A DNA stretch of 64,000 nucleotides from Pseudomonas sp. RIT-PI-AD (GCF_025642785.1 NZ_JANZKU010000005.1:186001-250000); one strand, 5' to 3'; numbered from the stretch's first letter, positions 10,425 to 23,528 are shown. Program-made: numbers and translations. Notes: generated by a model from the sequence alone, not told the origin.

Positions 10425-11954
10425 TTACCGGGCCGATTCGAGGTGGGAGAAGGCGGTGCTCATCCACTGGTGCACGCCATGCATGCTCGCAGCGGAGGTG
10501 TCCAGCACCGGCTGCGGGTACACGCCGACGATGATCAGCAGCACCGCGAGGCCGAGCACCATGCACAGCTCGCGGGTCTTCATCGGTTCCAGGGCGCTAT
10601 CGCTCTTGGCCGGGCCGAAGTAGGCGCGGTGGATCATGATCAGCGAATACACCGAACCGAATACCAGGCCGGTGGCGGCCAGGGACGCGACCCAGGGGAA
10701 GCCCTGGAAAGAGCCCATGAGGATGAGGAACTCGCCGACGAAGTTACCGGTGCCGGGCAGGCCCAGCGCGGCGGCGGCGAAGAACAGGCTGATCGCCGGC
10801 AGGTAGGGCAGGCGTGCCCAGATGCCGCCCATCTGGCGCATGTCGCGGGTATGCAGGCGCTCGTAGAGCTGGCCGCAGAGGATGAACAGCGCCGCGGCGG
10901 ACAGGCCGTGGGCGACCATCTGCACCACCGCGCCTTGCAGGGCGAGCTGGCTGCCGGAGTAGATGGCGATCAGCACGAAACCCATGTGGGACACGCTGGA
11001 GTAGGCCACCAAGCGCTTGATGTCGGTCTGGGCGAAGGACAGGAAGGCGCCGTAGAGGATGCCGAACACGCCGAGCCACATGGCGATCGGGGCGAACTCC
11101 GCCGAGGCGTTGGGGAACAGCGGCAGGGCGAAGCGCATCAGGCCGTAGGCGGCGGTTTTCAGCAGGATGCCGGCGAGGTCCACGGAGCCCGCGGTGGGCG
11201 CCTGGGCGTGGGCGTCGGGGAGCCAGGAGTGCAGCGGCACCACCGGGAACTTCACGGCGAAGGCGACGAAGAACCCGAGCATCAGGATGTATTCGGTGCC
11301 CGGCGCCAATTGGGTCTTCAGCAGGTCGGTGTAGTTGAAGGTCAGCACGCCGGTGGCGTTGTAGTTGACCAGCACCAGGCCGAGGATCGCCACCAGCATG
11401 ATCAGGCCGCTGGCCTGGGTGAAGATGAAGAACTTGGTGGCGGCGGTGATGCGGGTCTTGCCGTGGCTGCCGCTATGACCCCAGAGCGCGATGAGGAAGT
11501 ACATCGGCACCAGCATCATTTCCCAGAAGAAGAAGAACAGGAACAGGTCGAGGGCGAGGAACACGCCGACCACACCGCCGAGGATCCACATCAGGTTGAG
11601 GTGGAAGAACCCCACGTGCTTCTGGATCTCGTTCCACGAGCACAGCACCGACAGCACGCCGAGCAGCCCGGTAAGGACGATCATCAGCACCGACAGGCCG
11701 TCCAGCGCCAGGTGCACGCTGATGCCGAAGCGCTCGATCCAGCGCACCTTGAACTCGGAGGCCCAGGCCTGATCGGCACCGGGCGCCGGGGCGAGGCTGA
11801 AATCGCCGGTGGCCCACAGCCAGAGGCCGAGGGCGAACAGCAGGGTCATGGACAGCAGCGCGATCCAGCGCGGCAGGGTGGAGCCGAAGCGCTCCGCCAG
11901 CCAGCACAGCATGCCGCCGATAAAGGGGATCAGGATCAGCCAGGGCAGAATCAT
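10425..11954 (-). CDS. nuoM: NADH-quinone oxidoreductase subunit M
   Basis: NuoM, a proton-pumping antiporter-like subunit of complex I. 509 residues with about fourteen predicted membrane helices. Recognisable motifs include the glutamate-bearing FFFFWEMMLVPMYFLIALWG, the central VVPLHSWLPDAHAQAPTAGSV and YSSVSHMGF. It begins MILPWLIL, 38 bases after the nuoL stop, and nuoN follows eight bases after its own stop. Confidence 0.96.
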   Translation of the reverse strand: MILPWLILIPFIGGMLCWLAERFGSTLPRWIALLSMTLLFALGLWLWATGDFSLAPAPGADQAWASEFKVRWIERFGISVHLALDGLSVLMIVLTGLLGVLSVLCSWNEIQKHVGFFHLNLMWILGGVVGVFLALDLFLFFFFWEMMLVPMYFLIALWGHSGSHGKTRITAATKFFIFTQASGLIMLVAILGLVLVNYNATGVLTFNYTDLLKTQLAPGTEYILMLGFFVAFAVKFPVVPLHSWLPDAHAQAPTAGSVDLAGILLKTAAYGLMRFALPLFPNASAEFAPIAMWLGVFGILYGAFLSFAQTDIKRLVAYSSVSHMGFVLIAIYSGSQLALQGAVVQMVAHGLSAAALFILCGQLYERLHTRDMRQMGGIWARLPYLPAISLFFAAAALGLPGTGNFVGEFLILMGSFQGFPWVASLAATGLVFGSVYSLIMIHRAYFGPAKSDSALEPMKTRELCMVLGLAVLLIIVGVYPQPVLDTSAASMHGVHQWMSTAFSHLESAR

Positions 11955-11992
11955 GACGGGCTCAATTCCTTTCGCAAAGACGCATAGTCGGT

Positions 11993-13840
11993 TCAGGCCA
12001 GCAGAGCGGCGGCGAGCAGCAGCACGGCGCCGCCGACGAGGGATACCGCGTACCAGCGCACCTGTCCGGTTTCGCTGCGGCTCAACACCTCGTGTCCACC
12101 CCGTGCCAGGCGCGGGATCAGGCCGATGCCACTGTCGATCGGGTCATGCCCGAGCAGACGACAGAGCAACAGATAGGGTTTGACGAAGAGCACGCCGTAC
12201 AGCCAGTCGAAGCCCCAGGCGGCATACCACCAGGCGCCGAGGAAGCGTCCCGGTGCGCTCTTGGCCAGCGCGCCGACGAACCGCCGCTTGCCGAGGAACA
12301 GCAGGGCGGCGAGCAGGATGCCGGCCAGGGCGATGGCGCCCGAGGCGATCTCCAGGGCGTGCTTGCTCTCGCCACCGGTGTGCCCGGCACTCTCCGGCAA
12401 CACGCCGGCGAGGGGCGGAGTGATCAGCGCGCCGATGAAGGTCGAGAGCACGATGAGCGTCGCCAGCGGCAGCCAATGGGAAATCCCGTGACCGGCGTGG
12501 GCTTCGGTCTTGGCTTCGCCGTGGAAGGCGATGAAGATCAGCCGGAAGGTGTAGATCGAAGTCAGGAAAGCACCGGCCAGGCCTGCATAGAGCAACCATT
12601 GGTGGCCGCTGGCGAAGGCTTCCCAGAGAATCTCGTCCTTCGAGTAGAAGCCCGCGGTGACCAGCGGCAGGGCCGACAGGGCGGCGCCGCCGACGATGAA
12701 GCTCGCATAGGCCAGCGGCAGCTTCTTCCACAGGCCGCCCATCTTGAAGATGTTCTGCTCGTGGTGGCAGGCGACGATCACCGCGCCGGAGGCGAGGAAC
12801 AGCAGCGCTTTGAAGAACGCGTGGGTCATCAGGTGGAAGATCGCCGCGTCCCAGGCGCCGACGCCGAGGGCGAGGAACATGTAGCCGATCTGGCTCATGG
12901 TGGAGTAGGCGAGGATGCGCTTTATGTCGGTCTGCACCAGGGCGGCGAAGCCGGCCAATACCAGGGTGGTGCCGCCGACGATCCCCACCAGCTCGAGGAT
13001 GTCCGGGGTGAGCAGGAACAGGCCATGGGTGCGGGCGATCAGGTAGACCCCGGCGGTCACCATGGTGGCCGCGTGGATCAGCGCGGAAACCGGCGTCGGG
13101 CCGGCCATCGCATCGGCCAGCCAGGTCTGCAGCGGCAACTGGGCGGACTTGCCCACCGCGCCGCCTAGCAGCATCAGGGTGGCGATCCACAACCAGTTGT
13201 CGCCGGCCAGGTATTTCTGCGGTGCCAGGGCCATCAGTTGCTGGATGTTCAGCGTGCCCAGGTGCTGGAACAGGATGAACAGGCCAATGGCCATGAACAC
13301 GTCGCCGATCCGGGTGACGATGAAGGCCTTGAGGGCGGCATTGCCGTTGTTCGGGTTGCTGTAATAGAAACCGATCAACAGGTAGGAGCAGAGCCCCACC
13401 CCTTCCCAGCCGAAGTAGAGGAACAGCAGGTTATCGCCGAGCACCAGGAACAGCATGCTGGCGATGAACAGGTTGGTGTAGGCGAAGAAGCGCGAATAGC
13501 CCTCTTCCCCGCGCATGTACCAGGAGGCGAACAGGTGGATCAGGAAGCCCACGCCGGTGACCACGCCGAGCATGGTCAGCGACAGGCCGTCCAGGTACAG
13601 GGTGAAGCTGGTGGTGAAGCCGGCTACCGCCATCCACTGCCAGAGCACCTGGGTATAGGCCCCGCCCGGCGGCGGTGCCACATTGAATTGCCAGATGATC
13701 CAGGCGGCGGTGAGGGCGGACAGGCCGACCGAGCCGACGCCGATCAGCGCCGAGGCGTTTTCCGACAGGCGCCCACGGGAGAACGACAGGATCAGCCAGC
13801 CGAGCAGGGGGAACAGAAAGGTCAGGAATAGAAGGTTCAT
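11993..13840 (-). CDS. nuoL: NADH-quinone oxidoreductase subunit L
   Basis: NuoL, the largest and most distal antiporter-like subunit of complex I, with the long C-terminal lateral helix. 615 residues. Motifs seen include [17 protein letters not shown]-type sequence, the conserved [31 protein letters not shown] block and [11 protein letters not shown]. The start overlaps the nuoK stop by four bases (ATGA), indicating translational coupling. Confidence 0.96.
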   Translation of the reverse strand: MNLLFLTFLFPLLGWLILSFSRGRLSENASALIGVGSVGLSALTAAWIIWQFNVAPPPGGAYTQVLWQWMAVAGFTTSFTLYLDGLSLTMLGVVTGVGFLIHLFASWYMRGEEGYSRFFAYTNLFIASMLFLVLGDNLLFLYFGWEGVGLCSYLLIGFYYSNPNNGNAALKAFIVTRIGDVFMAIGLFILFQHLGTLNIQQLMALAPQKYLAGDNWLWIATLMLLGGAVGKSAQLPLQTWLADAMAGPTPVSALIHAATMVTAGVYLIARTHGLFLLTPDILELVGIVGGTTLVLAGFAALVQTDIKRILAYSTMSQIGYMFLALGVGAWDAAIFHLMTHAFFKALLFLASGAVIVACHHEQNIFKMGGLWKKLPLAYASFIVGGAALSALPLVTAGFYSKDEILWEAFASGHQWLLYAGLAGAFLTSIYTFRLIFIAFHGEAKTEAHAGHGISHWLPLATLIVLSTFIGALITPPLAGVLPESAGHTGGESKHALEIASGAIALAGILLAALLFLGKRRFVGALAKSAPGRFLGAWWYAAWGFDWLYGVLFVKPYLLLCRLLGHDPIDSGIGLIPRLARGGHEVLSRSETGQVRWYAVSLVGGAVLLLAAALLA

Positions 13841-14145
13841 CCGCGCATCTCGCTGGCAGCGTCGATATCGAGGGTGTGGAAGCGGCGGTACAGCTGCAGC
13901 AGGATCGCCAGCCCGATGCTGGCTTCGGCCGCGGCCAGGGTGATCACCAGGATGAACATCACCTGCCCGTCGGCCTGGGCCCAGCGGGCGCCGGCGACGA
14001 CGAAGGCGAGGGCGGCGGCGTTCATCATCACTTCCAGGCTCATCAGTACGAAGAGGATATTGCGGCGCACCATCAGGCCGAGCAGCCCCAGGCTGAACAG
14101 CACGCCTGCCAGGGCCAATCCGTGTTCCATGGGAATCGAGTGCAT
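13837..14145 (-). CDS. nuoK: NADH-quinone oxidoreductase subunit K
   Basis: NuoK, a small three-helix membrane subunit of complex I (Mrp C homologue), 102 residues. The two conserved glutamates of the proton path are seen in the second helix ([10 protein letters not shown]) and third helix ([12 protein letters not shown]). It starts three bases after the nuoJ stop and overlaps nuoL by four bases. Confidence 0.96.
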   Translation of the reverse strand: MHSIPMEHGLALAGVLFSLGLLGLMVRRNILFVLMSLEVMMNAAALAFVVAGARWAQADGQVMFILVITLAAAEASIGLAILLQLYRRFHTLDIDAASEMRG

Positions 14146-14148
14146 GGC

Positions 14149-14649
14149 TTATTCCTTAGCTTCGTGGCGGCCGAGGTGGTAGGCCGCGACCAGTGCCGCC
14201 AGCAGCAGCATGGAGGCGAGTTCGACGACCAGCAGGTAAGCCCCGAACAGGCTCACGCCGACGGCCTTGGCATCCACGGTGGTCTGGCCGATGGCGCCCG
14301 CGCTGGGGCTGCCGAACAGCACGTAGAGCAGTTCCACCAGCAACGCGGCGGACAGCACGCCCGGGCCGATCCAGACTTTCGGCAGCAGCCATTTGCGCTC
14401 CTGCTCGACCACCGCGCGGCCGAGGTTGAGCATCATCACCACGAACACGAACAGCACCATGATGGCGCCGGCGTAAACGATGATCTCCAGCGCGCCGGCG
14501 AAGGGCGCGCCGAGGCTGAAGAACACCATCGAGACCGCCAGCAGCGAGATGATCAGATAGAGCAGGGCATGCACCGGGTTGCTGTTGGTGACCACCCGCA
14601 GGGTGGACAGTACGGCGACGCCAGCGGCGAAATAGAAAGCGAATTCCAC
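14149..14649 (-). CDS. nuoJ: NADH-quinone oxidoreductase subunit J
   Basis: NuoJ, a five-helix membrane subunit of complex I, 166 residues. The characteristic segment ALLYLIISLLAVSMVFFSLGAPFAGALEIIVYAGAIMVLFVFVVMMLNL contains the helix 3 region with the pi-bulge near YAGAIMVLFVFV. It lies nine bases after the nuoI stop. Position between nuoI and nuoK is the standard order. Confidence 0.96.
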   Translation of the reverse strand: MEFAFYFAAGVAVLSTLRVVTNSNPVHALLYLIISLLAVSMVFFSLGAPFAGALEIIVYAGAIMVLFVFVVMMLNLGRAVVEQERKWLLPKVWIGPGVLSAALLVELLYVLFGSPSAGAIGQTTVDAKAVGVSLFGAYLLVVELASMLLLAALVAAYHLGRHEAKE

Positions 14650-14658
14650 AGCGTCTCC

Positions 14659-15207
14659 TTAGGGCAGCAGGCTCTTCACGTTGATCGGCTCGGCTTCGTT
14701 CTGTGCGGCGCCTTTCGGCTTGCCGGCGATGGCCATGCCTGCCACGCGATAGAAGTTGTAGTCGGGGTTCTTGCCGGGTCCGGAGATCAGCAGGTCTTCC
14801 TTCTCGTACACCAGTTCCTGGCGCTTGAATTCGGCCATCTCGAAATCCGGGGTCAACTGGATCGCGGTGGTCGGGCAGGCTTCTTCGCACAGGCCGCAGA
14901 AAATGCAGCGGGAGAAGTTGATGCGGAAGAACTCCGGGTACCAGCGGCCGTCGTCGGTCTCGGCCTTCTGCAGGGAGATGCAACCCACCGGGCAGGCCAC
15001 GGCGCACAGGTTGCAGGCCACGCAGCGTTCCTCGCCGTCGGGGTCGCGGGTCAGGACGATCCGGCCACGATAGCGCGGCGGCAGATAGACCGGCTCCTCG
15101 GGGTATTGCAGGGTGTCGCGCTTGCGGAAGGCGTGGCCGAAGACCATGACCAGGCTGCGCAACTGGGTGAGGGTGCCGAGCACGACCTCCAGGATGTACT
15201 TGAACAT
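14659..15207 (-). CDS. nuoI: NADH-quinone oxidoreductase subunit I
   Basis: NuoI, the ferredoxin-like subunit carrying iron-sulfur clusters N6a and N6b that pass electrons towards N2 and quinone. 182 residues. Two 4Fe-4S motifs are plain: [15 protein letters not shown] and [15 protein letters not shown]. The N-terminal amphipathic stretch beginning [11 protein letters not shown] anchors it to the membrane arm. It begins ten bases after nuoH. Confidence 0.97.
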   Translation of the reverse strand: MFKYILEVVLGTLTQLRSLVMVFGHAFRKRDTLQYPEEPVYLPPRYRGRIVLTRDPDGEERCVACNLCAVACPVGCISLQKAETDDGRWYPEFFRINFSRCIFCGLCEEACPTTAIQLTPDFEMAEFKRQELVYEKEDLLISGPGKNPDYNFYRVAGMAIAGKPKGAAQNEAEPINVKSLLP

Positions 15208-15217
15208 GGGATTCTCC

Positions 15218-16210
15218 TTACTGGGCCGAGGCCAGCACGACAGCGCCGGTCACCAGCAGGTTGATCAGGGTCAGCGGCAGGCAGAACTTCCAGCTGAAGG
15301 CCATCACCTGGTCATAGCGCGGACGCGGGATCGACGCGCGGAGCAGGATGAACAGCATGATGAAGAACGCGGTCTTCAGGGCGAACCAGAGGAACGCCAG
15401 GGACGGCAGGATATTGAACGGACCGTGCCAGCCGCCGAAGAACAGGGTCACCAGCAGCGCGGAAATGGTCACGATGCCGATGTATTCGCCGACGAAGAAC
15501 ATGCCCCATTTCATCCCGGCGTACTCGATGTGGTAGCCGTCGGCCAGTTCCTGCTCCGCTTCCGGTTGGTCGAACGGGTGACGGTGGGTCACGGCGACGC
15601 CGGCGATGAAGAAGGTACAGAAGCCGAAGAACTGCGGAATGATGAACCACAGGTGCTGGGCCTGGTAATCGACGATGTCGCGCATGTTGAACGAGCCGAC
15701 TTGGGCGACGATGCCCATCAGCGACAGCGCCAGGAACACCTCGTAGGAGACGGTCTGGGCGGAGGCGCGCAGGCTGCCGAGCAGGGCGAACTTGTTGTTG
15801 CTCGACCAGCCGGCGAAGAGCACGGCGTACACCGACAGCCCGGCCATGGCGAAGAAGAACAGGATGCCGATGTTGAGGTCGGCGACGCCCCAGGTGGGGG
15901 TGATCGGAATGATCGAGAAGGCAATCAGCAAGGCGCCCATGGCGATCACCGGGGCCAGGGTGAAGATCACCTTGTCGGAGAACGGAGGCGTCCAGTCTTC
16001 CTTGAAGAACATCTTCACCATGTCCGCGCCGAGCTGGAACATGCCGAAGGGTCCCACCCGGTTGGGACCGTAGCGGTCCTGCCAGAGGCCCAGCAGGCGC
16101 CGCTCGACGAAGCTCAGCAGCGCGCCGCTGACCACCACCGCGAGCAGCACCACGATGGCCTTGAGCACGGCGACGATCACGTCGATGAGGGTAGGCGTCA
16201 ACCAGCTCAT
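15218..16210 (-). CDS. nuoH: NADH-quinone oxidoreductase subunit H
   Basis: NuoH, the membrane subunit that forms much of the quinone chamber and the E-channel of complex I. 330 residues with about eight membrane helices. The conserved [21 protein letters not shown] motif near the N-terminus and the acidic [19 protein letters not shown] loop are both present. The start ATG overlaps the nuoG stop by four bases. Confidence 0.97.
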   Translation of the reverse strand: MSWLTPTLIDVIVAVLKAIVVLLAVVVSGALLSFVERRLLGLWQDRYGPNRVGPFGMFQLGADMVKMFFKEDWTPPFSDKVIFTLAPVIAMGALLIAFSIIPITPTWGVADLNIGILFFFAMAGLSVYAVLFAGWSSNNKFALLGSLRASAQTVSYEVFLALSLMGIVAQVGSFNMRDIVDYQAQHLWFIIPQFFGFCTFFIAGVAVTHRHPFDQPEAEQELADGYHIEYAGMKWGMFFVGEYIGIVTISALLVTLFFGGWHGPFNILPSLAFLWFALKTAFFIMLFILLRASIPRPRYDQVMAFSWKFCLPLTLINLLVTGAVVLASAQ

Positions 16211-18942
16211 TGCGCGGCCTCCTGAAGGACGGTGACCGTGGCGCCGGCCAGGTTCGGCGGTATTCCGGGCAGGCCGGCGGGCAGGCCGACCAGGCCGATG
16301 GCCAGGTCCTCGCGGATGTGCAGCGGCAGGCGCAGGGCGCGGCCGTCGACGGTCAGGCTGAGCAGCGCGCCGTCGTTGACCCCCAGGCGCGCGGCTTCTT
16401 CCTTGGCCAGCGCCACGTAGGGCTGGGGCATGCGCTCCTGGATCGGCGCGGCGCGGGAGGTGTTTTCCTCACTGCCGAACAGGTGGTGGAAAGGCACCAC
16501 CTGCCAGGTGCCCTGGGTCGGATTGAACGACGCCGGGGCGGCGTACCAGGGCAGGCTGGCGCCCTTGGCTTCGATCAGGCGCACGCCCGGATCGCCGGCG
16601 CGCAGGTGGCCGCCGACCTCGTCCTGGAACTTGTTCCAGGCCTGGGGCGAGTTCCAGCCCGGTGACCAGGCAAAGGGAATCTGCTGGCGGTCTTCCTTGG
16701 AGCCCGAGTAACCCTCCATGGAAAACGCGAAGGCGGAGTCGCGGTCCTGCGGTTGACGGGGCTCATGGACGCTGATGTTGGCGCGCATGGCGGTCCGGCC
16801 GCTGTAGCGGTGCGGTTCGCGCGCCAGCTTCAGGCCCTTGATGCGGAAGGACGCGGAGGGGGCGGCGTCGCGGATGCGGGCCAGGGAGGGCTGGGCAGCG
16901 GCGCAGGCTTCGGTGACCTGGTCGAGCTGGGTCCAGTCGACGGTCCGCTCCTGCAGGGTGCTGTGCAGCGCGTGCAGCCAGCGCCAGCCTTCGCGGACCA
17001 GGATGCCGGCATCGTAGTAGCTCGGGTCGAAGACCTGGAAGAAGCGCTGGGCGCGGCCTTCCTGGCTGACCAGGGTGCCGTCGCCTTCGGCGAAGCTGGC
17101 GGCCGGCAGGACCAGGTCGGCACGCTCGACGGTAGCGGTGCGCTGGTGATCGGCGACGATCACCAGCTCGGCGGCGTCCAGGGCGGCGTCGACGCGGGCG
17201 GCGTCGACGCGAGCGTAGAGATCGTTCTCCAGCACCACCACGGCATCGGCCTGGCCGGACGTCAGGGCTTGCAGCGCCGCTTCCAGGGATTTATCCGCGG
17301 CATCGTCGCCGAGCAACAGGGCCAGGCCCATGCTGTTGGCTTCGGACACGACCAGGCTGATGGAGCCTTCCTTGCTGCGATTTTTCAAGGCGCTGGCGAT
17401 GTTCGCCGCCGCTTCGAGCAGCGCTTTGCTGCCCAGGGAGGCGCCGGACACCAGCAGCGGACGCTTGGCGGCCAGCAGGGCATCGGCGATGCGCTGGACC
17501 AGCGCGCTGGTTTCCGCATCCAGCCCGGCCACGGCCGGGGCACTCGGGTCGATGGCGTGGGCCACGGCGAAGCCGAGGCGGGCCAGGTCGTCCGGGGCGG
17601 CGTGCACGCATTCGCTGGCGACGTCGTCGAGACGGGTCGCGGCGACGCTGGCGATGAACAGCGGGTTGAGCGCGTGCTGGGCGACGTTCTGTACCGCCGC
17701 CATGTGCCAGTCCTGGATCTTCATCGAGGCGGCGATGTCGGTGGCCTTGCCTTTCACCGCCTGGCGCAGGGCGAGGGCCACGCGGGCGGCGGTCTGGGTC
17801 AGGTCTTCGCCAAACACGAAGACCGCGTCATGCTGCTCGATGTCGCGCAGGGTGGGGATGGGCAGCGGGCCGTTCTCCAGAATCCCGCGGATCAGGCGCA
17901 GGTTTTCCAGCTCGGCGGCGGCGATGCCGGAGTAGAACCGGCCTTCTCCCACCAGCTCGCGCAGGGCGAAGTTGCCTTCGAGACTGGCGCGTGGCGAGCC
18001 GATGCCGATCACCCGCTTGCCCTTCAGGCGCGCAGCGGCTTCGTCCAAGGCACGGTCGAGGCCGAGGATGCGCGCGCCATCGCCTTCCCGCAGCCACGGC
18101 TGGCGGGGACGATCCTGACGGTTGACGTAGCCGTAGCCGAAGCGGCCGCGGTCGCAGAGGAAGTACTGGTTCACCGAACCGTTGAAGCGGTTCTCGATGC
18201 GGCGGATTTCGCCGTAGCGCTCGCCGGGGCTGATGTTGCAGCCGCTCGAGCAGCCATGGCAGATGCTCGGCGAGAACTGCATGTCCCATTTGCGGTTGTA
18301 GCGTTCGGAATGGGTCTTATCGGTGAAGACGCCGGTCGGGCAGACCTCCACCAGGTTGCCGGAGAACTCGCTCTCCAGCACGCCATCCTCGACCCGGCCG
18401 AAATAAACGTTGTCGTGGGCGCCGTAGACGCCCAGATCGGTGCCGCCCGCGTAATCCTTGTAGTAGCGCACGCAGCGGTAGCAGGCGATGCAGCGGTTCA
18501 TCTCGTGGGCGATGAAGGGGCCGAGCTCCTGGTTCTGGTGGGTACGCTTGGTGAAGCGATAGCGCCGGGCGTTGTGCCCGGTCATCACCGTCATGTCCTG
18601 CAGGTGGCAGTGACCGCCTTCCTCGCAGACCGGGCAGTCGTGCGGGTGGTTGGTCATCAGCCACTCGACGACGCTGGCGCGGAAGGCCTTGGCCTCTTCG
18701 TCCTCGATGGAAATCCAGGTGTTATCGGTGGCCGGAGTCATGCAGGACATGACCAGGCGGCCGCGCTTGTCGTTCTCGTCGGTGTACTGCTTCACCGCGC
18801 ACTGGCGGCAGGCACCGACGCTGCCGAGCGCCGGGTGCCAGCAGAAATAGGGAATGTCGAGGCCGAGGGAGAGACAGGCCTGCAGCAGGTTGTCCGCACC
18901 GTCGACTTCGAGATCTTTGCCGTCTACGTGGATAGTGGCCAT
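16207..18942 (-). CDS. nuoG: NADH-quinone oxidoreductase subunit G
   Basis: NuoG, the large peripheral-arm subunit of complex I, 911 residues. The N-terminal 2Fe-2S domain shows [16 protein letters not shown] histidine/cysteine motif with HCHLQDM follows, then 4Fe-4S motifs CIACYRC and CHGCSSGCN, and a long molybdopterin-oxidoreductase-like domain without an obvious active site, as is normal for NuoG. It starts [11 protein letters not shown] gap of 182 bases separates it from nuoF, unusually long for this tightly packed operon, and the ribosome binding site before its ATG is weak. Confidence 0.96.
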   Translation of the reverse strand: MATIHVDGKDLEVDGADNLLQACLSLGLDIPYFCWHPALGSVGACRQCAVKQYTDENDKRGRLVMSCMTPATDNTWISIEDEEAKAFRASVVEWLMTNHPHDCPVCEEGGHCHLQDMTVMTGHNARRYRFTKRTHQNQELGPFIAHEMNRCIACYRCVRYYKDYAGGTDLGVYGAHDNVYFGRVEDGVLESEFSGNLVEVCPTGVFTDKTHSERYNRKWDMQFSPSICHGCSSGCNISPGERYGEIRRIENRFNGSVNQYFLCDRGRFGYGYVNRQDRPRQPWLREGDGARILGLDRALDEAAARLKGKRVIGIGSPRASLEGNFALRELVGEGRFYSGIAAAELENLRLIRGILENGPLPIPTLRDIEQHDAVFVFGEDLTQTAARVALALRQAVKGKATDIAASMKIQDWHMAAVQNVAQHALNPLFIASVAATRLDDVASECVHAAPDDLARLGFAVAHAIDPSAPAVAGLDAETSALVQRIADALLAAKRPLLVSGASLGSKALLEAAANIASALKNRSKEGSISLVVSEANSMGLALLLGDDAADKSLEAALQALTSGQADAVVVLENDLYARVDAARVDAALDAAELVIVADHQRTATVERADLVLPAASFAEGDGTLVSQEGRAQRFFQVFDPSYYDAGILVREGWRWLHALHSTLQERTVDWTQLDQVTEACAAAQPSLARIRDAAPSASFRIKGLKLAREPHRYSGRTAMRANISVHEPRQPQDRDSAFAFSMEGYSGSKEDRQQIPFAWSPGWNSPQAWNKFQDEVGGHLRAGDPGVRLIEAKGASLPWYAAPASFNPTQGTWQVVPFHHLFGSEENTSRAAPIQERMPQPYVALAKEEAARLGVNDGALLSLTVDGRALRLPLHIREDLAIGLVGLPAGLPGIPPNLAGATVTVLQEAAQ

Positions 18943-19124
18943 GGTTCAGTCTTCATCTACCCGCCGAAGCGGATTTGGCTAATGGAATTCTTTTTCTGCC
19001 GCCGTCATGGATGACCATGAGGGCCGGCGCACGCCAGGGGCCGGGGTGAGCACATCGGGGCGCTTGGGCGCCCTCGCTCCGCATCGCTCGGGTCTTGCCC
19101 GCCCGGCCGGCGTCTGGATTCATG

Positions 19125-20485
<1,361 letters not shown>

Positions 20486-20489
<4 letters not shown>

Positions 20490-20986
20490 ACGTAGGCCTC
20501 CAGCAATGTGGCCACGCCGTCCGGCTGGACGTTGCCGTGGGTGTCGTCGTCGATCATCAGCGCCGGCGCCTTGTCGCAGTTGCCCAGGCAGCAGACCGGC
20601 AGCAAGGTGAAGCGGCCGTCGGCGGTGGTCTGGCCGAGGCCGATTCCCAGTTGCCGCTGGATCGCCGACACCACCGACTCATGGCCGCCGATGTAGCAGA
20701 CCATGCTGTCGCACACGCGGATGATGTGGCGGCCGACCGGCTGGCGGAAGATCTGGCTGTAGAAGGTGGCCACGCCCTCGACGTCGCTGGCCGGGATGCC
20801 GAGGATCTCAGCGATGGCATAGACCGCGCCGTCGGGCACCCAGCCACGGGCGTTCTGGACGATCTTCAGGGCCTCGATGGAGGCCGCGCGCGAGTCCTCG
20901 TAATGGTGCATTTCGTGCTCGATGGCCGAGCGTTCCGCTTCGCTGAGGGCGAAACGGTCGGTCTGGATCAGGGCTGCATTGCTCAT
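20486..20986 (-). CDS. nuoE: NADH-quinone oxidoreductase subunit E
   Basis: NuoE, the thioredoxin-fold subunit that binds the off-path 2Fe-2S cluster N1a, 166 residues. Ligand cysteines are visible as CDSMVC and CCLGNC. Of two in-frame ATGs the second (MSNAAL) is chosen, because the AGGAGG ribosome binding site is seven bases upstream of it but only one base from the first. It follows nuoCD by 12 bases and overlaps nuoF. Confidence 0.95.
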
Positions 20987-20998
20987 GGTCATTCCTCC

Positions 20999-22780
20999 TC
21001 AGCGATCCACGTCGGCCATGACGAAGTCGATACTGCCCAGATAGGCGATCAGGTCGGCGACCATGCTGCCGCGGATCACCGAGGGGATCTGCTGCAGGTG
21101 GGGATAGCTGGGCGTGCGAATCCGCGTGCGATAGCTCATGGTGCTGCCATCGCTGGTCAGGTAATAGCTGTTGATACCCTTGGTCGCTTCGATCATCTGG
21201 AAGGACTCGTTGGCCGGCATGACCGGGCCCCAGGACACCTGCAGGAAGTGAGTGATCAGGGTTTCGATGTGTTGCAGGGTGCGCTCTTTCGGCGGCGGCG
21301 TGGTCAGCGGATGGTCCGCCTTGTACGGGCCTTCCGGCATGTTGCGCATGCACTGGTCGATGATGCGGATGCTCTGGCGCATTTCCTCGACGCGGACCAT
21401 GCAGCGATCGTAGGCATCGCCGTTGTGCGCCAGCGGCACTTCGAACTCGAAGTGCTCGTAGCCGGAATAGGGGCGCGCCTTGCGCAGGTCGAAGTCCAGG
21501 CCGGTGGAACGCAGGCCCGCCCCGGTGATGCCCCACTCCAGGGCTTCCTGGGTGTTGTACTGGGCGACGCCGATGGTGCGGCCCTTGAGGATGCTGTTCT
21601 TCAGCGCGGCCTTTTCGTACTCGTCCAGGCGCTTGGGCAACCAGTCGACGAACTCCTTGACCAAGCCGTCCCAGCCGCGGGGCAGGTCGTGGGCGACGCC
21701 ACCGATGCGGTACCAGGCCGGATGCAGGCGGAAACCGGTGATCGCCTCGATCACCTTATAGGCGCGCTGGCGGTCGGTGAAGGTGAAGAACACCGGGGTC
21801 ATGGCCCCGACGTCCTGGATATAGGTGCCGAGGAACAGCAGGTGGCTGGTGATGCGGAAGAACTCGGCCATCATCACGCGAATGAAGTCGACCCGCGCCG
21901 GTACCTTGATGCCGGCGAGCTTCTCCACCGAAAGCACGTAGGGCAGGTTGTTCATCACCCCGCCCAGGTAATCGATGCGATCGGTGTAGGGGATGAAACT
22001 GTGCCAGGACTGGCGCTCGGCCATCTTCTCGGCGCCACGGTGGTGGTAGCCGATTTCCGGCACGCAGTCGACGATCTCTTCGCCGTCCAGTTGCAGGATG
22101 ATGCGGAAGGCGCCGTGGGCTGAGGGGTGGTTCGGGCCGAGGTTGAGGAACATGTAGTCCTCGTTCTCGTTGCCGCGCTTCATGCCCCAGTCTTCCGGCT
22201 TGAAGCGCGCGGCTTCCTCCTCCAGCTCCTGCTTGGCCAGGGACAGGCTGAAGGGATCGAACTCGGTCGCTCGCGCCGGGTAGTCCTTGCGCAGCGGGTG
22301 GCCGGTCCAGGTCGGCGGCATCAGGATCCGCGTCAGGTGCGGGTGGCCGCTGAAGTGGATGCCGTACATGTCCCAGACTTCGCGTTCGTACCAGTTGGCG
22401 TTCGGCCAGATGCCGGTGACGCTCGGCAGGGACAGATCGCGCTCGGACAACGCGACCTTAATCATCACGTCGCTGTTACGTTCTATCGACAGCAGGTGGT
22501 AGAACACCGTGAAGTCGGCGTCCGGCAGCCCGCGACGCTGGGTCCGCAGGCGCTCGTCGACGCCGTGCAGGTCGTAGAGCATCACATAGGGGCGCGGCAG
22601 GTGGCGCAGGAAGCTCAGGACTTCGAGCAGTCGCTCGCGGGCCACCCAAAGCACGGGCATGCCGGTGCGGGTCGCCTGGGCGGTGAAACCCTCGGCGCCG
22701 AAGCGGGAATGGAGTTCAGCGACGACGTCTTGGTCGTCGGCCTTGTACGGCGGAATGGACAGAGCGGTGTCTGCAGTCAT
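20999..22780 (-). CDS. nuoCD: NADH-quinone oxidoreductase fused subunits C and D
   Basis: A fused NuoC-NuoD protein of 593 residues, the arrangement usual in Pseudomonas and enterobacteria. The N-terminal 180 residues are the NuoC (30 kDa) domain, with [20 protein letters not shown]. The rest is the NuoD (49 kDa) domain, which lines the quinone site near cluster N2; it shows [16 protein letters not shown] and the C-terminal [13 protein letters not shown] hairpin lies in the 60-base gap after nuoB. Confidence 0.97.
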   Translation of the reverse strand: MTADTALSIPPYKADDQDVVAELHSRFGAEGFTAQATRTGMPVLWVARERLLEVLSFLRHLPRPYVMLYDLHGVDERLRTQRRGLPDADFTVFYHLLSIERNSDVMIKVALSERDLSLPSVTGIWPNANWYEREVWDMYGIHFSGHPHLTRILMPPTWTGHPLRKDYPARATEFDPFSLSLAKQELEEEAARFKPEDWGMKRGNENEDYMFLNLGPNHPSAHGAFRIILQLDGEEIVDCVPEIGYHHRGAEKMAERQSWHSFIPYTDRIDYLGGVMNNLPYVLSVEKLAGIKVPARVDFIRVMMAEFFRITSHLLFLGTYIQDVGAMTPVFFTFTDRQRAYKVIEAITGFRLHPAWYRIGGVAHDLPRGWDGLVKEFVDWLPKRLDEYEKAALKNSILKGRTIGVAQYNTQEALEWGITGAGLRSTGLDFDLRKARPYSGYEHFEFEVPLAHNGDAYDRCMVRVEEMRQSIRIIDQCMRNMPEGPYKADHPLTTPPPKERTLQHIETLITHFLQVSWGPVMPANESFQMIEATKGINSYYLTSDGSTMSYRTRIRTPSYPHLQQIPSVIRGSMVADLIAYLGSIDFVMADVDR

Positions 22781-22810
22781 GGTCTCGGTCGCTATCGGTC
22801 AACGTAAAGA

Positions 22811-22842
22811 AAGAGCCCGGCCTTCTCGTGGAAGGTCGGCTC
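22811..22842 (-). other. hairpin with T-rich tail between nuoB and nuoCD
   Basis: On the minus strand GAGCC pairs with GGCTC and CCTTC with GAAGG around a five-base loop, separated by a small internal loop. TTTCTTT follows immediately. It overlaps the nuoB stop codon. It could be a weak terminator, attenuator or processing site inside the operon. Confidence 0.4.
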
Positions 22843-23518
22843 AGACTTCGTCGGGGCTGCGCAGGTTGGTGACCTGAATACGCTGTTCGCGGCGCTGTTC
22901 GCGTTGCGACGGCATTTCGGCACGGTAGATGCCTTGATCGCCGACGACCCACGATAGCGGGCGGCGCTCCTGGCCGATGGATTCCTGCAACAGCATCAAG
23001 CCTTGCAGGAACGCTTCGGGACGGGGCGGGCAGCCAGGGATATAAACGTCGACCGGGAGGAATTTATCCACCCCCTGGACGACCGAGTAAATGTCGTACA
23101 TGCCGCCGGAGTTCGCGCAGGAACCCATGGAAATTACCCACTTGGGTTCCAGCATCTGCTCGTACAGGCGCTGGATGACCGGCGCCATCTTGATGAAGCA
23201 GGTGCCGGCGATGACCATGAAGTCCGCCTGACGGGGCGACGCCCGGATCACCTCGGCGCCGAAGCGCGCGATGTCGTGGGGCGCCGTGAACGCGGTGGTC
23301 ATCTCCACGTAGCAGCAGGACAGGCCGAAGTTGTACGGCCACAGGGAATTCTTGCGTCCCCAGTTGACCGTCGTGTTCAGCGCATCCTCGAGCTTGCCCA
23401 TGAAGATGTTCTTGTGGACCTGATCCTCTAGCAGAGGATCGGTAACGATCTCCTGCTGACCGACCGGATACTGCTCGTTGGGCGCATCCGGATCGATCCG
23501 TGTAAGTTTATATTGCAT
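22841..23518 (-). CDS. nuoB: NADH-quinone oxidoreductase subunit B
   Basis: NuoB, which carries cluster N2, the direct electron donor to quinone. 225 residues. The tandem-cysteine motif GLSCCYVEM and later GSCANSGG and PGCPPRPEA provide the 4Fe-4S ligands. The ATG (MQYKLTR) is taken as the start because GAGG is eight bases upstream; a TTG two codons earlier is also in frame. It starts ten bases after nuoA. Confidence 0.97.
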   Translation of the reverse strand: MQYKLTRIDPDAPNEQYPVGQQEIVTDPLLEDQVHKNIFMGKLEDALNTTVNWGRKNSLWPYNFGLSCCYVEMTTAFTAPHDIARFGAEVIRASPRQADFMVIAGTCFIKMAPVIQRLYEQMLEPKWVISMGSCANSGGMYDIYSVVQGVDKFLPVDVYIPGCPPRPEAFLQGLMLLQESIGQERRPLSWVVGDQGIYRAEMPSQREQRREQRIQVTNLRSPDEV

Positions 23519-23528
23519 CGCCAAAGCC

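Noticed and set aside
8746-10623. Long plus-strand frames opposite nuoN, nuoM and nuoL
   Set aside because: Gln/His/Gly-rich antisense frames mirroring membrane protein codons; no ribosome binding sites and the minus-strand genes are certain.
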